From Sulfurimonas sp. HSL3-2 (GTDB lineage: Bacteria > Campylobacterota > Campylobacteria > Campylobacterales > Sulfurimonadaceae): a stretch of DNA of 64,000 nucleotides. Each line of letters starts with the position of its first letter. Within the stretch, counting starts at the first letter, position 1. This document shows, one piece after another, positions 54,700 to 64,000 of the stretch. The position numbers were made by a program, and so were the translations under genes. The stretch lies in contig NZ_CP147917.1 of the NCBI RefSeq assembly GCF_039645965.1, positions 2,108,001 through 2,172,000 on the forward strand, given 5' to 3'. Below the pieces are notes generated by a model. It did no database searches, was not told where the DNA came from, and was given only the letters and a program-made list of their open reading frames with translations.

Positions 54700-56154
54700 A
54701 TGGCTACAGATTCACAGCCGACACCAAAAGACACAGGAATTCCATGGAGAAAGATGAGATATGTTGCGTATGCTCTTGCAACAATCTTAGCGCTTTCTAT
54801 ACCTTGGATCACAGTAGATGGAAATCATCTATTTTTACTTAGTTTTGACAAACTAAAACTTCATCTTGGATTTGTACAGTTTGATATGCAAGAGATGTAT
54901 CTTATGCCTTTCTTACTGATGATACTGTTTTTAGGCGTATTTGGTATGACAGTTATGGGGGGTCGTGTATTTTGTGGATGGGTATGTCCTCAGACAGTAT
55001 TCCGCGTGATCTACCGTGACCTTATTGAAACAACGATCCTTGGACTTCGCAAACGTATAAAGAACAAACAGCAAGAACCGGATATGAGTAAAGCCGAGAA
55101 CAAAGTCAAAAAAGCTATCGCAATAACTTTATGGATCGTTCTTGCGACTATTGCTGCGGCTGACTTTTTATGGTTTTTCATTCCGCCGGAAGATTTTTTC
55201 CAATACATAAAAAATCCTGCAGACCACATGGTTATGATGGGATTCTTGATCGGTGTAGTTGTCTTTTTGGTATATGATATCATCTTCTTAAAAGAGAACT
55301 TTTGTGTCTATGTCTGTCCATATTCTAGAATCCAATCTGTTTTATATGATGATGACACAGTCATGGCTATATACAACCCTCACCGCGGTGGAGAAGTATA
55401 TAATGAGAACAAAGAACTGGTATTTACAAAACAAAAAGATCTGCTTGAAGTCAATCCGACTGCAGAGTGTACGACATGTCTTAGCTGTGTGACTGTTTGT
55501 CCTACGCACATAGATATCCGTCAAGGTCTGCAGTTAGAGTGTATCAACTGTCTAGAGTGTGTCGATGCCTGTACGGATGTTATGGGTAAACTCGGTAAAG
55601 AGAGTCTGGTTGTATGGTCAAGTGAACGCGAAATCTTAGAACAAGCAGGAAAAACAAGATACTTCAGGCCGAAGATCATAGGTTATGCGGTTATATTAGT
55701 GATCCTTGCCGTTATCATAGGGCTTATGGGAAGCAAGAAAGAGCATATGCTGTTAAACATCAATAAAGAGACTCGTCTTTATGCGATCGAAAAACTTGCT
55801 GATGACAAGTATAATGTGAAAAACTCTTATATATTCCTGCTTCAAAATACACAGGATAAAGATTACAGATTCTACTTCGACATTATCCCGCCAAAAGGTA
55901 TGGAAGGCAAGATAAAAGTTGAACAGCCGACAAAACCGTTTACGGTAAAACCTGATGTCAAAAAGAAAAAGATAGTCACGCTTTATACTACAGACATGCT
56001 GGTAGACGATGCGAGTAAAGATACTGTTATCCCTATCACTATCAAGGCATACGCTTTAGATAAAGATGGAAAGATAATAGATAAGATAGTCGTTTTCAGA
56101 AAAGCAACATTTACTTTCCCTCGCGAAGATGTTTTAAAAAGAGAGACTGAATAG
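54700..56154 (+). CDS. ccoG: Cytochrome c oxidase accessory protein CcoG
   Basis: CcoG (RdxA/FixG) is a membrane ferredoxin-like protein that reduces copper for assembly of cbb3 oxidase. I use ATG 54700 after AAGGAGAT, giving 484 residues with about five membrane helices, a quinone-type WCPQT segment (GGRVFCGWVCPQ), and two [4Fe-4S] motifs (CTTCLSCVTVCP and CINCLECVDAC). The last 120 residues form an Ig-like periplasmic domain. The ccoNOQP genes are not in the window. A strong TTACATGTAA hairpin follows. Confidence 0.95.
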   Translation: MATDSQPTPKDTGIPWRKMRYVAYALATILALSIPWITVDGNHLFLLSFDKLKLHLGFVQFDMQEMYLMPFLLMILFLGVFGMTVMGGRVFCGWVCPQTVFRVIYRDLIETTILGLRKRIKNKQQEPDMSKAENKVKKAIAITLWIVLATIAAADFLWFFIPPEDFFQYIKNPADHMVMMGFLIGVVVFLVYDIIFLKENFCVYVCPYSRIQSVLYDDDTVMAIYNPHRGGEVYNENKELVFTKQKDLLEVNPTAECTTCLSCVTVCPTHIDIRQGLQLECINCLECVDACTDVMGKLGKESLVVWSSEREILEQAGKTRYFRPKIIGYAVILVILAVIIGLMGSKKEHMLLNINKETRLYAIEKLADDKYNVKNSYIFLLQNTQDKDYRFYFDIIPPKGMEGKIKVEQPTKPFTVKPDVKKKKIVTLYTTDMLVDDASKDTVIPITIKAYALDKDGKIIDKIVVFRKATFTFPREDVLKRETE

Positions 56155-56169
56155 TCTCTTCTTTCCAAG

Positions 56170-56199
56170 CTTACATGTAAGGATCACCTTACATGTAAG
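56170..56199. terminator. TTACATGTAA inverted pair after ccoG
   Basis: A perfect 13-bp stem (56170-56182 with 56187-56199) with loop ATCA lies between ccoG and the convergent ABC exporter gene. It is built of two TTACATGTAA words plus GG/CC, the same extended arm as at 32583. Confidence 0.65.
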
Positions 56200-56202
56200 A
56201 AC

Positions 56203-57912
56203 TTAAGCCTCTAATTTTCCCGCTAATTTTTTATATATATCCGAACTCTCAAGAAGTTCTTTATGAGTGCCGCTTCCCACTATCTTACCTGATTGAAAAA
56301 CAAGTATCTTATCGGCATCTTCTATCGTACTGAGTCTATGGGCGATCGTGATCGTTATCTTGTCTTTCGCATAGTTTTTAAGAGCGTTTTGAATACGTTT
56401 CTCACTCTCGTTGTCAAGCGCACTCGTCGCTTCGTCAAAAAGCAGAAGTGAAGCATGTTTATAGATAGCACGTGCGATCGCAATACGCTGACGCTGACCG
56501 CCTGAGAGATTAGCACCGAACTCTTCCATCATCGTATCTATGCCCTCTTCCAAGCCGCTGACAAACTCTGAAGCATCTGCAAGTCTTAAAGCTTCATTGA
56601 CACGCTCTCTGTCTATCTCCTGTCCATAAGCGACATTTGAAGCAAGTGTGTCCTGAAAAATATAAACACGCTGAGAGACAAGCGAGATATGGTGACGCAG
56701 TGATTTTTGCGTATAGGTTTTAATATCTTTTCCGTTTAGACGGATTTCACCGCTTGAGGTATCGTAAAAACGGAGGATCAGGTTTATAAGTGAACTTTTT
56801 CCACCGCCGCTGTCACCTACAAGTGCTATATTCTGTCCATCTTTCGCACTAAAACTGATATCTTTCAGAGCATGTTTATTTTGATATTTAAGCCCTACTT
56901 GTAAAAATTCTATCGATCTGATATCGTCTATCAGTTCTATCTCTCCGTCTTTAATCTCATTCGCCGTGTCCAGAATCTCAAATACCCTTTCACTTGCCGC
57001 GACTGCATCTTGGATCCTGCGATAGATGGAACTGATTCGGCGGATAGGCTGAAAAACAAGCCCGACTGCTGTTAAAAACGCAGTAAACTCACCGACACTC
57101 ATATTATTATTGTAGACCTCATGCCCTCCTACAAATATGACCGCTGCAAGTCCGGCTGCACCGATAACTTCCATAATAGGTGAGACCAGTTCGCCTACAT
57201 AAACGGACTTCATATTTATCTTAAAGAACTTCCAGTTCTCCTCCGAAAAGCGCTTCATCTCAAACTCTTCGGTCGCATTGGCTTTAATGATCTCGCTGTT
57301 GTTGAACACTTCCGTCAGTCTTGTCACGACATCCGCATTTTTTGCCTGAGAACGGTGTGAATATTTTTTGAGTTTTCTTGCGATCGCTATCAACGGATAG
57401 ATTATTAAAGGCACGAGGATCAACGAATAAAAAGCAAGCGTAGGATTCAAATAGATGACATACCCTATCAATGCTATGACAGTGATACTTTCACGCAAGA
57501 GTTCGGGCAGCATATTTGATACAAAGTACTCTATTCTCCCGATATCGTTTGTAACACGGGAGATCATCTCTCCGCTTCTGTTAAGGTATAAAAAGCTCAT
57601 ATCCAGTTTTATAATCTTATCTAGGAGCAGTTCTCTAAAACGTGTGACTATGTGTTGACCGATATAACTCATATAAACGGATTGAATATAGCGGCCGAGT
57701 GATTTTAAAAAATAGATACCGATAAGTCCTATCGGGATAAGATAGAGCATCGTTTCATCGCGTTTTATAAACATATCGTCCATTAAAGGCTGCATGATCT
57801 GTGCAGTTGCAGTAGTTGCGGCGACTGTCAGAATAATACCTATCAGGACAATAAAATATTGAAACTTATACTCTTTTATATAAGGCAGATAGCGCTTTAA
57901 TACTTTTTTCAA
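56203..57912 (-). CDS. MsbA-type ABC exporter (fused permease and ATPase)
   Basis: The 569 residues comprise six membrane helices (to about 310) and an ABC ATPase with Walker A GDSGGGKSS, signature LSGGQ, Walker B LLLFDEATSALD and the His switch AHRLST. This is the half-transporter form of MsbA, which flips lipid A core or other lipids across the inner membrane. The start is TTG with AAAGGG five bases upstream. It lies 13 bases after the LtaS-like gene on the same strand, so the two are co-transcribed and probably share an envelope role. Confidence 0.88.
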   Translation of the reverse strand: MKKVLKRYLPYIKEYKFQYFIVLIGIILTVAATTATAQIMQPLMDDMFIKRDETMLYLIPIGLIGIYFLKSLGRYIQSVYMSYIGQHIVTRFRELLLDKIIKLDMSFLYLNRSGEMISRVTNDIGRIEYFVSNMLPELLRESITVIALIGYVIYLNPTLAFYSLILVPLIIYPLIAIARKLKKYSHRSQAKNADVVTRLTEVFNNSEIIKANATEEFEMKRFSEENWKFFKINMKSVYVGELVSPIMEVIGAAGLAAVIFVGGHEVYNNNMSVGEFTAFLTAVGLVFQPIRRISSIYRRIQDAVAASERVFEILDTANEIKDGEIELIDDIRSIEFLQVGLKYQNKHALKDISFSAKDGQNIALVGDSGGGKSSLINLILRFYDTSSGEIRLNGKDIKTYTQKSLRHHISLVSQRVYIFQDTLASNVAYGQEIDRERVNEALRLADASEFVSGLEEGIDTMMEEFGANLSGGQRQRIAIARAIYKHASLLLFDEATSALDNESEKRIQNALKNYAKDKITITIAHRLSTIEDADKILVFQSGKIVGSGTHKELLESSDIYKKLAGKLEA

Positions 57913-57925
57913 TGATACCCTTTTT

Positions 57926-59914
57926 TTATTTTTGTGATTTTATCAGATACTCGGTCACTGCTAAAGATGCTTTATAATAACGATCACACTCTTTTTGCAA
58001 CTCCGTATTTGGATGTCCGGCTTTAAAACCGCCGTCATTGGCGATCAATACACCCGCTTCGTTAAATCCACAATGCAATCTCTCTTTATCAAGCAGATTT
58101 GTGCCTATCGCCGTATATGGAACATCGGATAACGTCAAATTATAAAGCGTCGGAAAAATATCTTTATCAGAACCCGCCAGTTTCGTATCTATACCCTCGA
58201 CTTTATAACGCAAAGCAGACGGAAGATAGATATAAAAAGGAATACGCTTCGTCTGGGTGTAATAATCGTCATAATGCATAATCCCCTCTACCGTGTTATT
58301 GTCTCCTGTAATTGCGACTACGGTATTGTCTTTGAGTGAAGATGTCTTTACACTCTCTAGAAAATTACCGACCATATCCAGAGCATACTGATAGTCCTGA
58401 AATCTTTGATGATCCAGATCAAGATCGCCCACAAGATGTTTTTTCAGCTCATCAGAAAAATGCAGCTCTTTACTATCGTAAGTCTCATCCAGTTTATAAG
58501 GCGGATGATTGTTTGTCGTCATGACCACGATCAACAGAGGCTTTTTCGCTTCTTTAAGTGTCTGCAGGACAAACTCATGCAGATATTTGTCGTACACTCC
58601 CCAGTCATGAGAGACTTTATTTTCATCAAGATGCAGTTTTTCGATGATCGCCGCTTTGCCATACACATGATCAAAGCCTTGACGAGAAAAGAACGCTCCA
58701 ACATTTCTCCAAGAGAGATCGCCGCCATATACGAACATAGTTTCGTATCCCGCTTTTTGATAAACCCTCGCACTTGCTTGGGAAAATGATGTATTGAGAT
58801 AATTACTTTGTCCAAACGGTGTTGATTTCGGACGAGCCGTTATGTTAAGCATCAACGGTTCGAGGTCTTCGATGGTCCCGTTTGAAGCCGATATGAAATT
58901 TGTAAAAAGAATATCGCTATAAAAATTCTTTTTAAGTGAACGCATAATATCAAACTCTTCACTTTGATAATCCAGTATCGGCATTCCAAAACTTTCAACG
59001 ACATCTAAGACCACGTTCGGCGGATTTTTTTCTAAAAAGAGATCTTTTTTTGTTTTGTATGTGATATTTGATAAAAGATCCGTTTCATTTATATCTTTCT
59101 TGCCTGTATGCAGCTTAAAGGCTTCGACTATCTTCCCCTGATATCCGCTCATCTTAATAAGGTCATAGTCGCCTCTTTTACTTTTTTCATACTGATCTTC
59201 CGCCTTTATCATGGCATGAACCGCGTTTTGAGGAAGTTTGTTTATCATAGGATCGCTCGAAACGTCAGGAATATAAACTGCCAGCGGAAAAAGTCCTACA
59301 GAACCGCGTACAGCCAAGAAGACAACAATAAAAAGTGCTAAGAAAAAACCGCTTTGTTTAAAATAGCTCCAATCTTTATGTTCTATATCCCTCTTATTTT
59401 TTATAAGTTTTGAGACTATGTAATATCCGCTGATTACATACACAAACCCTACAAGTCCGTAAAACCAAAGATTATAGTTTTTGCGGGCTATCTCAAAAAG
59501 AGCTTTCGTATCATCATCGAATATTCCAAAGACCATCAGTGTCATATGATCGCCAAAAAATGAAAAGTACCCGATATCCGTGACTATAAGTGCAGAAAGG
59601 ATCAAAAAGATAATAAAAAAGTAGATCTTAAAAAACTGATTTACGATAGCATTTAAAAATCTGGCTCTAAATATCCACATTAAAAAGAGCACTAATACCG
59701 GAGATATAAACGTATAAGCTAATGCACTGATATCGAGTCTGAAACCTATCCAAAATGCATATGCGAGTTCTGATAACGAATATGTCGCCCCTTTCGCATA
59801 GTTTACAAAGAGGTAGATACGAACCAGGCTCATCAACAGCAAAAAGAAGAGTTCCACTTTGAAAAATAACTTCAATTGCTGTAGTAAAAATGAAAAATGC
59901 TGTGTTTTATTCAT
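57926..59914 (-). CDS. LtaS-like membrane phosphotransferase (sulfatase fold)
   Basis: The 662 residues have five N-terminal membrane helices (to about 205) and a large periplasmic sulfatase-type domain. The likely nucleophile threonine is in SASNGTIEDL, and metal-binding patterns are TTNNHPPYK and ITGDNNTVEG. The fold is that of lipoteichoic acid synthase and related phosphoglycerol or phosphoethanolamine transferases. In a Gram-negative such enzymes modify lipopolysaccharide or glucans. It is upstream of the MsbA-type exporter in one operon and divergent from the sugar operon. Confidence 0.82.
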   Translation of the reverse strand: MNKTQHFSFLLQQLKLFFKVELFFLLLMSLVRIYLFVNYAKGATYSLSELAYAFWIGFRLDISALAYTFISPVLVLFLMWIFRARFLNAIVNQFFKIYFFIIFLILSALIVTDIGYFSFFGDHMTLMVFGIFDDDTKALFEIARKNYNLWFYGLVGFVYVISGYYIVSKLIKNKRDIEHKDWSYFKQSGFFLALFIVVFLAVRGSVGLFPLAVYIPDVSSDPMINKLPQNAVHAMIKAEDQYEKSKRGDYDLIKMSGYQGKIVEAFKLHTGKKDINETDLLSNITYKTKKDLFLEKNPPNVVLDVVESFGMPILDYQSEEFDIMRSLKKNFYSDILFTNFISASNGTIEDLEPLMLNITARPKSTPFGQSNYLNTSFSQASARVYQKAGYETMFVYGGDLSWRNVGAFFSRQGFDHVYGKAAIIEKLHLDENKVSHDWGVYDKYLHEFVLQTLKEAKKPLLIVVMTTNNHPPYKLDETYDSKELHFSDELKKHLVGDLDLDHQRFQDYQYALDMVGNFLESVKTSSLKDNTVVAITGDNNTVEGIMHYDDYYTQTKRIPFYIYLPSALRYKVEGIDTKLAGSDKDIFPTLYNLTLSDVPYTAIGTNLLDKERLHCGFNEAGVLIANDGGFKAGHPNTELQKECDRYYKASLAVTEYLIKSQK

Positions 59915-60020
59915 ATGAAATTATATCCTAGTATGTTGTTTATCTAAAAAAGCGAATTAATTAGTAATTTTATCTTAATTAGGTAAAATTACCGAACTTA
60001 GACACTATATAGGATTTATT

Positions 60021-60887
60021 TTGAAAAAAAGAGTACTAGTAACAGGCGGAGCCGGATTTGTAGGAAGCAATCTTTGTGAAAGGTTAGCACAAGATGAAAA
60101 CAATGAAGTATACTCTCTTGACAACTACTTTACGGGGAGTAAAGACAATCATGTACCTAACGTGACCTACATAGAAGGTCTGACTGCCGATATAGATCAA
60201 CTTATAGATTTTGAACCTCATACCATCTATCATCTTGGAGAGTACTCAAGAGTCGAACAAAGCTTTGACGATATAGAAAAAGTCTGGAGATACAACAAAG
60301 ACGGGATCTTTGCAGTTCTGCAGTTTGCTCGTAAGACAGGGGCAAAAATAGTCTATGCGGGAAGCAGCACAAAATTCGGCGACGGTGGACTTGGGCGCAG
60401 TCAGTCCCCGTATGCTTGGAGTAAAGCGACAAATACTGAGCTGGTAGAAAACTACGGAAACTGGTTCAATGTCCCGTATGCAATAGTCTACTTTTACAAT
60501 GTTTACGGAAAACGTGAGATCCAGACAGGAAAATATGCTACTTTGATCGCTCTGTTTAAAGAGAAAATGAGAAAAGGCGAACCTCTAACAATCGTCAGTC
60601 CTGGAACACAAAAAAGAAACTTCACACATGTCGATGACATCATCAACGGTCTTGTGCTTGTGGGAGAGAACGGATACGGAGACGAGTTTGGAATCGGTAG
60701 TCCGGAAGCGTACAGCATCAAAGAGATCGCTGAGATGTTCGGCGGTAAAATAGAGATGCTTCCTGAAAGAAAAGGAAACAGAATGACTGCAGATGTAGTC
60801 ACAGCAAAAACTGAAGCGCTAGGCTGGAAGCCTACCCGCACAATAGAAGAATATATCAAAGAGATGAGAGCAAATGATTGGAACTAA
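60021..60887 (+). CDS. NAD-dependent nucleotide-sugar epimerase/dehydratase
   Basis: The start is TTG 60021 after AGGA. The 288 residues form an extended short-chain dehydrogenase: the NAD motif VLVTGGAGFVGSNL at 5-18, the catalytic Tyr and Lys in SPYAWSKATN (about 135) and substrate-side NFTHVDDI. Its nearest relatives are UDP-glucose 4-epimerases and similar enzymes; the exact sugar cannot be told. The usual catalytic Ser/Thr lies in AGSSTKFGD. It is the first gene before rmlA, 18 bases apart, so it takes part in the same polysaccharide pathway. Confidence 0.85.
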   Translation: MKKRVLVTGGAGFVGSNLCERLAQDENNEVYSLDNYFTGSKDNHVPNVTYIEGLTADIDQLIDFEPHTIYHLGEYSRVEQSFDDIEKVWRYNKDGIFAVLQFARKTGAKIVYAGSSTKFGDGGLGRSQSPYAWSKATNTELVENYGNWFNVPYAIVYFYNVYGKREIQTGKYATLIALFKEKMRKGEPLTIVSPGTQKRNFTHVDDIINGLVLVGENGYGDEFGIGSPEAYSIKEIAEMFGGKIEMLPERKGNRMTADVVTAKTEALGWKPTRTIEEYIKEMRANDWN

Positions 60888-60905
60888 AAAAGGAGATATG
60901 AACAT

Positions 60906-61796
60906 ATGAAAGGCATAATCCTAGCCGGTGGAAGCGGGACAAGACTTTATCCGATCACAAAAGGCGTGAGCAAACAGCTTGTACCTATCTATGATAAACC
61001 AATGATCTACTATCCTCTTTCAGTTTTAATGCTTGCAGGAATCACTGAGGTCCTGATCATCTCGACTCCGCATGATCTTCCAAGGTTTGAAGAGCTTTTA
61101 GGTAATGGAAGCGATATAGGTATGAAGTTCTCGTATGTTGAACAGCCCTCACCTGACGGATTGGCTCAAGCATTTCTTTTAGGCGAAAAGTTTATCGGTG
61201 ATGACGATGTATGTCTGATCCTCGGTGACAATATCTTTTACGGGCACGGTTTGACAAAACTTTTAGCTCAAAGTGTAAAGCATGCACAAGAGGAAGATAA
61301 GGCAACTGTTTTTGGGTATTATGTCAGAGATCCTGAACGTTACGGTGTTGCAGAATTTGATGCGAACGGTAATGTGACAAGTATAGAAGAAAAGCCTAAA
61401 GAGCCAAAAAGCAACTATGCTGTGGTGGGTCTTTACTTCTATCCAAATGATGTTGTAAAAAAAGCAAAACTTGTGAAGCCAAGTGCCAGAGGCGAGTTAG
61501 AGATAACGACACTTAATCAAGATTATTTAAATGAACAAAGACTTAAGGTAGAGTTAATGGGCAGAGGATATGCTTGGCTCGATACCGGGACGCATGAATC
61601 TCTTCTTGAAGCCAGCCAGTTTATCCAGACGATTGAAAACCGTCAGGCGTTAAAAGTTGCCTGTATAGAGGAGATAGCTTACGAGATGGGATATATCTCT
61701 AAAGAAAAGCTCCTTGAACTTGCACAGCCACTAAGCAAGAACCAATATGGCGAGTATCTTATAAGAAGAGCTTCTCAACCAAGAGGTATTAGATAG
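60906..61796 (+). CDS. rmlA: Glucose-1-phosphate thymidylyltransferase
   Basis: RmlA (RfbA) couples dTTP and glucose-1-phosphate to dTDP-glucose, first step of dTDP-L-rhamnose synthesis. The 296 residues show the nucleotide motif [20 protein letters not shown] at residues 6-25 and the LGDNIFYG metal motif near 112. GGAGAT lies upstream of ATG. The next gene begins right after its stop. Confidence 0.96.
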   Translation: MKGIILAGGSGTRLYPITKGVSKQLVPIYDKPMIYYPLSVLMLAGITEVLIISTPHDLPRFEELLGNGSDIGMKFSYVEQPSPDGLAQAFLLGEKFIGDDDVCLILGDNIFYGHGLTKLLAQSVKHAQEEDKATVFGYYVRDPERYGVAEFDANGNVTSIEEKPKEPKSNYAVVGLYFYPNDVVKKAKLVKPSARGELEITTLNQDYLNEQRLKVELMGRGYAWLDTGTHESLLEASQFIQTIENRQALKVACIEEIAYEMGYISKEKLLELAQPLSKNQYGEYLIRRASQPRGIR

Positions 61797-62375
61797 ATGA
61801 CATTTAATAGAACAGCTATCCCCGATGTAATTATCTGCGAACCTAAAGTCCACGGTGATAATCGAGGATACTTTGTAGAAACATTTCGAGCCGATAAATT
61901 AGAAGAGTTCTTGGGATACAAGATAAACTTCTGTCAAGACAATGAAAGTAAAAGTTCACGCGGCGTATTGCGCGGTCTTCACTATCAACTCCCTCCTCAT
62001 GCACAGACAAAACTTGTTCGTGTTATCCAAGGCCGTGTTTTAGATGTGGCAGTTGACATACGAGAGGGTTCTGCAACATTTGGACAGCATGTCGCAGTCG
62101 AACTAAGTGGCGAAAACAAAAGACAACTTTTAGTACCTCGCGGTTTTGCACACGGATTTGTCGTGCTTGAAGATGAAACCGTATTTGCATATAAAGTAGA
62201 CAGTTATTACAGTCCTGAATGTGACCGAGGCATAGCTTTTGATGATAAGGATCTCAATATTGACTGGCAGATACCGCATAATGAACTCAATCTATCGGCA
62301 AAAGACAAAGTACAGCCTCTGCTAAAAGAGACAAAAGACCTGTTTAGATTTGGAGTAAACTATTATCATGCTTAA
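61797..62375 (+). CDS. rmlC: dTDP-4-dehydrorhamnose 3,5-epimerase
   Basis: RmlC epimerises dTDP-4-keto-6-deoxyglucose at C3 and C5. The 192 residues form a double-stranded beta helix with the catalytic His in GVLRGLHYQLPP and Asp in VAVDIREGS, followed by LVPRGFAHGFVVLED. The start directly follows the rmlA stop, and the end overlaps rmlD by eight bases. Confidence 0.96.
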   Translation: MTFNRTAIPDVIICEPKVHGDNRGYFVETFRADKLEEFLGYKINFCQDNESKSSRGVLRGLHYQLPPHAQTKLVRVIQGRVLDVAVDIREGSATFGQHVAVELSGENKRQLLVPRGFAHGFVVLEDETVFAYKVDSYYSPECDRGIAFDDKDLNIDWQIPHNELNLSAKDKVQPLLKETKDLFRFGVNYYHA

Positions 62376-63234
62376 TATTTTAGTAACCGGTTCAAACGGT
62401 CAAGTCGGCAGCGAGATAAAAGCTCTACACGGTGATTATCCCTATAACTTTTTTTTCACTGATAAAGATGCTTTAGATATAACTGCCTATGAAGATGTAG
62501 AACAGTTTTGCCAAGAGAAGAACATCCAAACGATTATAAACTGCGCAGCCTATACGGCGGTAGATAAGGCCGAAACTGATAAAGAAAGTGCGGACAGTAT
62601 CAACCACTTAGCAGTCAAAAACCTCACAGAGATCTCAAAAAAGCACGATATACAGCTTATCCATATCTCTACAGACTATGTTTTTGACGGTAAAAACTAT
62701 AAACCGTATAGTGAAGATGACACACCAAATCCAAATGGTATCTACGGAAGAACAAAGCTTGAAGGTGAAAAAGCGATGCTGCAGATCAACCCTAAAGACT
62801 CAGTCATCATTAGAACATCGTGGGTGTACAGCTCTTATGGTGCTAACTTCGTCAAAACGATGCTTCGTCTAGGCAAAGAGAAAGAGGTTCTCGGCGTTAT
62901 ATTTGACCAAGTCGGAACTCCGACTTACGCCAGAGATCTGGCAAGAACGATACTCGAGATATTGCCGAATATCAAAAACGAAAAAGTAGAAATATACAAC
63001 TACTCGAACGAAGGAGTTCTTAGCTGGTATGACTTTGCAAAAGAGATCATGCGTATGGCAAAACTCGATTGCAAGATCAATCCGATTGAAACAAAAGACT
63101 ACCCGACTCCGGCTGAACGTCCGCATTATTCTTTGCTTAACAAATCAAAGATAAAAAACGAATTCGGCATCACGATACCTTTTTGGAAAGACAGTTTGGA
63201 TAAATGTTTAAAAATGATGGGAGAGAGAAAATAA
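62368..63234 (+). CDS. rmlD: dTDP-4-dehydrorhamnose reductase
   Basis: RmlD reduces the epimerised intermediate to dTDP-L-rhamnose with NAD(P)H. The 288 residues have the nucleotide motif VTGSNGQVGSEI at 6-17, a STDYVFDG motif and the catalytic YGRTKLEGE. It overlaps rmlC by eight bases and rmlB by one base (TAATG), so the rml genes are coupled. Confidence 0.96.
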   Translation: MLNILVTGSNGQVGSEIKALHGDYPYNFFFTDKDALDITAYEDVEQFCQEKNIQTIINCAAYTAVDKAETDKESADSINHLAVKNLTEISKKHDIQLIHISTDYVFDGKNYKPYSEDDTPNPNGIYGRTKLEGEKAMLQINPKDSVIIRTSWVYSSYGANFVKTMLRLGKEKEVLGVIFDQVGTPTYARDLARTILEILPNIKNEKVEIYNYSNEGVLSWYDFAKEIMRMAKLDCKINPIETKDYPTPAERPHYSLLNKSKIKNEFGITIPFWKDSLDKCLKMMGERK

Positions 63235-64000
63235 TGAAATCGATTTTATTAACAGGAACAGCAGGATTTATTGGAAGTAACTTTGTACCCTATTTTTTAG
63301 AGAAATACCCAGAGTACCATTTAGTCAACTTGGACCTCTTAACATATGCAGGAAACCTTGAAAATCTCAAAGAGTGTGAAAACGATCCAAGATATAAATT
63401 TATCAAGGGAGATATCTGCAACCGTGAGCTAGTCGAATTCATCTTTAATGAATACGATATCCAAGGTGTTATCCATTTTGCAGCAGAATCACATGTCGAT
63501 AACTCCATAAAAAATCCCGGTATCTTTGTACAGACAAATGTAAACGGAACTTTTACACTGCTTGATGTCGCTTACAAATACTGGATGGATAAACCCTTTA
63601 CATGTAAAGAAAAATACAAAGACGCAAGATTCCATCACATATCGACAGATGAAGTCTATGGAACACTTGGCGAGACTGGACTATTTACAGAGACTACTCC
63701 TTATGCTCCGAACTCTCCTTACTCGGCAAGTAAAGCAGGCAGTGATATGATAGTGCGCAGCTATCAGGAGACTTACGGGCTCAACTCGGTCATCACGAAC
63801 TGCTCGAATAACTACGGTCCTAAACAACATGATGAAAAACTGATCCCGACCATCATTAGACGTGCACTGGCAAATGAACCTATCCCGATCTACGGTGACG
63901 GTAAGAATATCCGCGACTGGCTTTATGTACTTGATCACTGTAAAGGGATCGATCTTGTCTATCATACGGGCAAAACAGGTGAGGTCTATAACATAGGCGG
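63234..64000 (+). CDS. rmlB: dTDP-glucose 4,6-dehydratase, 3' end cut off
   Basis: RmlB makes dTDP-4-keto-6-deoxyglucose from dTDP-glucose, using bound NAD. The frame runs from ATG 63234 to the window edge, about 255 residues. The NAD motif LLTGTAGFIGSNF, the STDEVYGTLGE motif with catalytic Asp-Glu, and the YSASKAGSD motif with Tyr and Lys are all present. It completes the rmlA-C-D-B set. A TTACATGTAA word lies in the gene at 63598. Confidence 0.95.
   Translation, partial: MKSILLTGTAGFIGSNFVPYFLEKYPEYHLVNLDLLTYAGNLENLKECENDPRYKFIKGDICNRELVEFIFNEYDIQGVIHFAAESHVDNSIKNPGIFVQTNVNGTFTLLDVAYKYWMDKPFTCKEKYKDARFHHISTDEVYGTLGETGLFTETTPYAPNSPYSASKAGSDMIVRSYQETYGLNSVITNCSNNYGPKQHDEKLIPTIIRRALANEPIPIYGDGKNIRDWLYVLDHCKGIDLVYHTGKTGEVYNIG

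Overview
The window reads as a chromosomal segment of a sulfur-oxidising Campylobacterota (Epsilonproteobacteria), most likely Sulfurimonas or a close relative. This rests on gene content and order, not on a database search. Indicators are a split sox locus carrying only soxCDYZ, NifS/NifU-type Fe-S assembly, CcoG of a cbb3 oxidase system, low-GC DNA, extended -10 promoters without clear -35 boxes, many TTG starts, and blocks that I recall as shared with Helicobacter (rpsT-prfA beside glmM-lspA; aroC-rnc-rnhA; thrS-infC; tig-clpP-def). There is no rRNA, CRISPR array, prophage or insertion sequence. One tRNA gene is present.

Layout. 1-3383: a minus-strand operon of an MFS exporter, YcaO and a GDSL esterase (cut by the left edge). 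3432-4200: a cold-shock gene with a long leader, convergent with a small zinc-ribbon gene. 4279-9908: leuC behind a structured leader, an OmpA-like protein, mobA, moaC, a DUF493 protein, an unknown helical protein and a DUF2231 membrane protein. 9935-10383: a toxin-antitoxin pair. 10493-16710: the soxCDYZ locus with thioredoxin-like, MOSC, DUF302 and DUF4395 genes, and a perfect inverted repeat around its -10 box. 16827-20800: a DUF420 protein, tRNA-Val, two unknown genes, nifS-nifU. 20841-27597: a diguanylate cyclase, a Y-family polymerase, purM, a short SpeE-like gene with coaE and dapF, and a Bax-like glucosaminidase. 27646-32519: a cation cluster (CaCA antiporter, MgtE, MscS, CorA). 32618-41101: prfA/rpsT divergent from glmM-lspA, then tig-clpP-(degenerate GGDEF)-def-comM. 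41134-47861: YeiH, a giant AsmA/DUF748 protein and a DUF302 pair. 48106-53893: infC, thrS, aroC, rnc, rnhA and a TPR/zinc-ribbon protein. 54044-56154: a recombinase-like regulator and ccoG. 56203-64000: an MsbA-type exporter, an LtaS-like membrane phosphotransferase and a dTDP-rhamnose operon (cut by the right edge).

Two sequence-level signals stand out that gene annotation does not explain. First, an intergenic structured element occurs three times (4310-4381, 23580-23640, 50617-50684): a short hairpin, the word CTTTAG, a small hairpin with core CCNNAGCGG, then a further hairpin. The paired bases differ between copies while the loops and single-stranded words are kept. Second, the palindrome TTACATGTAA and its core TACATGTA are strongly over-represented (at least 23 copies by eye). 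They lie on both sides of genes, inside genes in different reading frames, and as inverted pairs forming the 3' hairpins of four loci. This layout resembles DNA uptake sequences or highly iterated palindromes of other bacteria.

Functionally the window combines lithotrophic sulfur oxidation (SoxCD with carrier SoxYZ, feeding electrons to a respiratory chain ending in a cbb3 oxidase), cofactor supply (Moco genes mobA/moaC, Fe-S assembly), translation and proteostasis housekeeping, cation homeostasis and envelope building.
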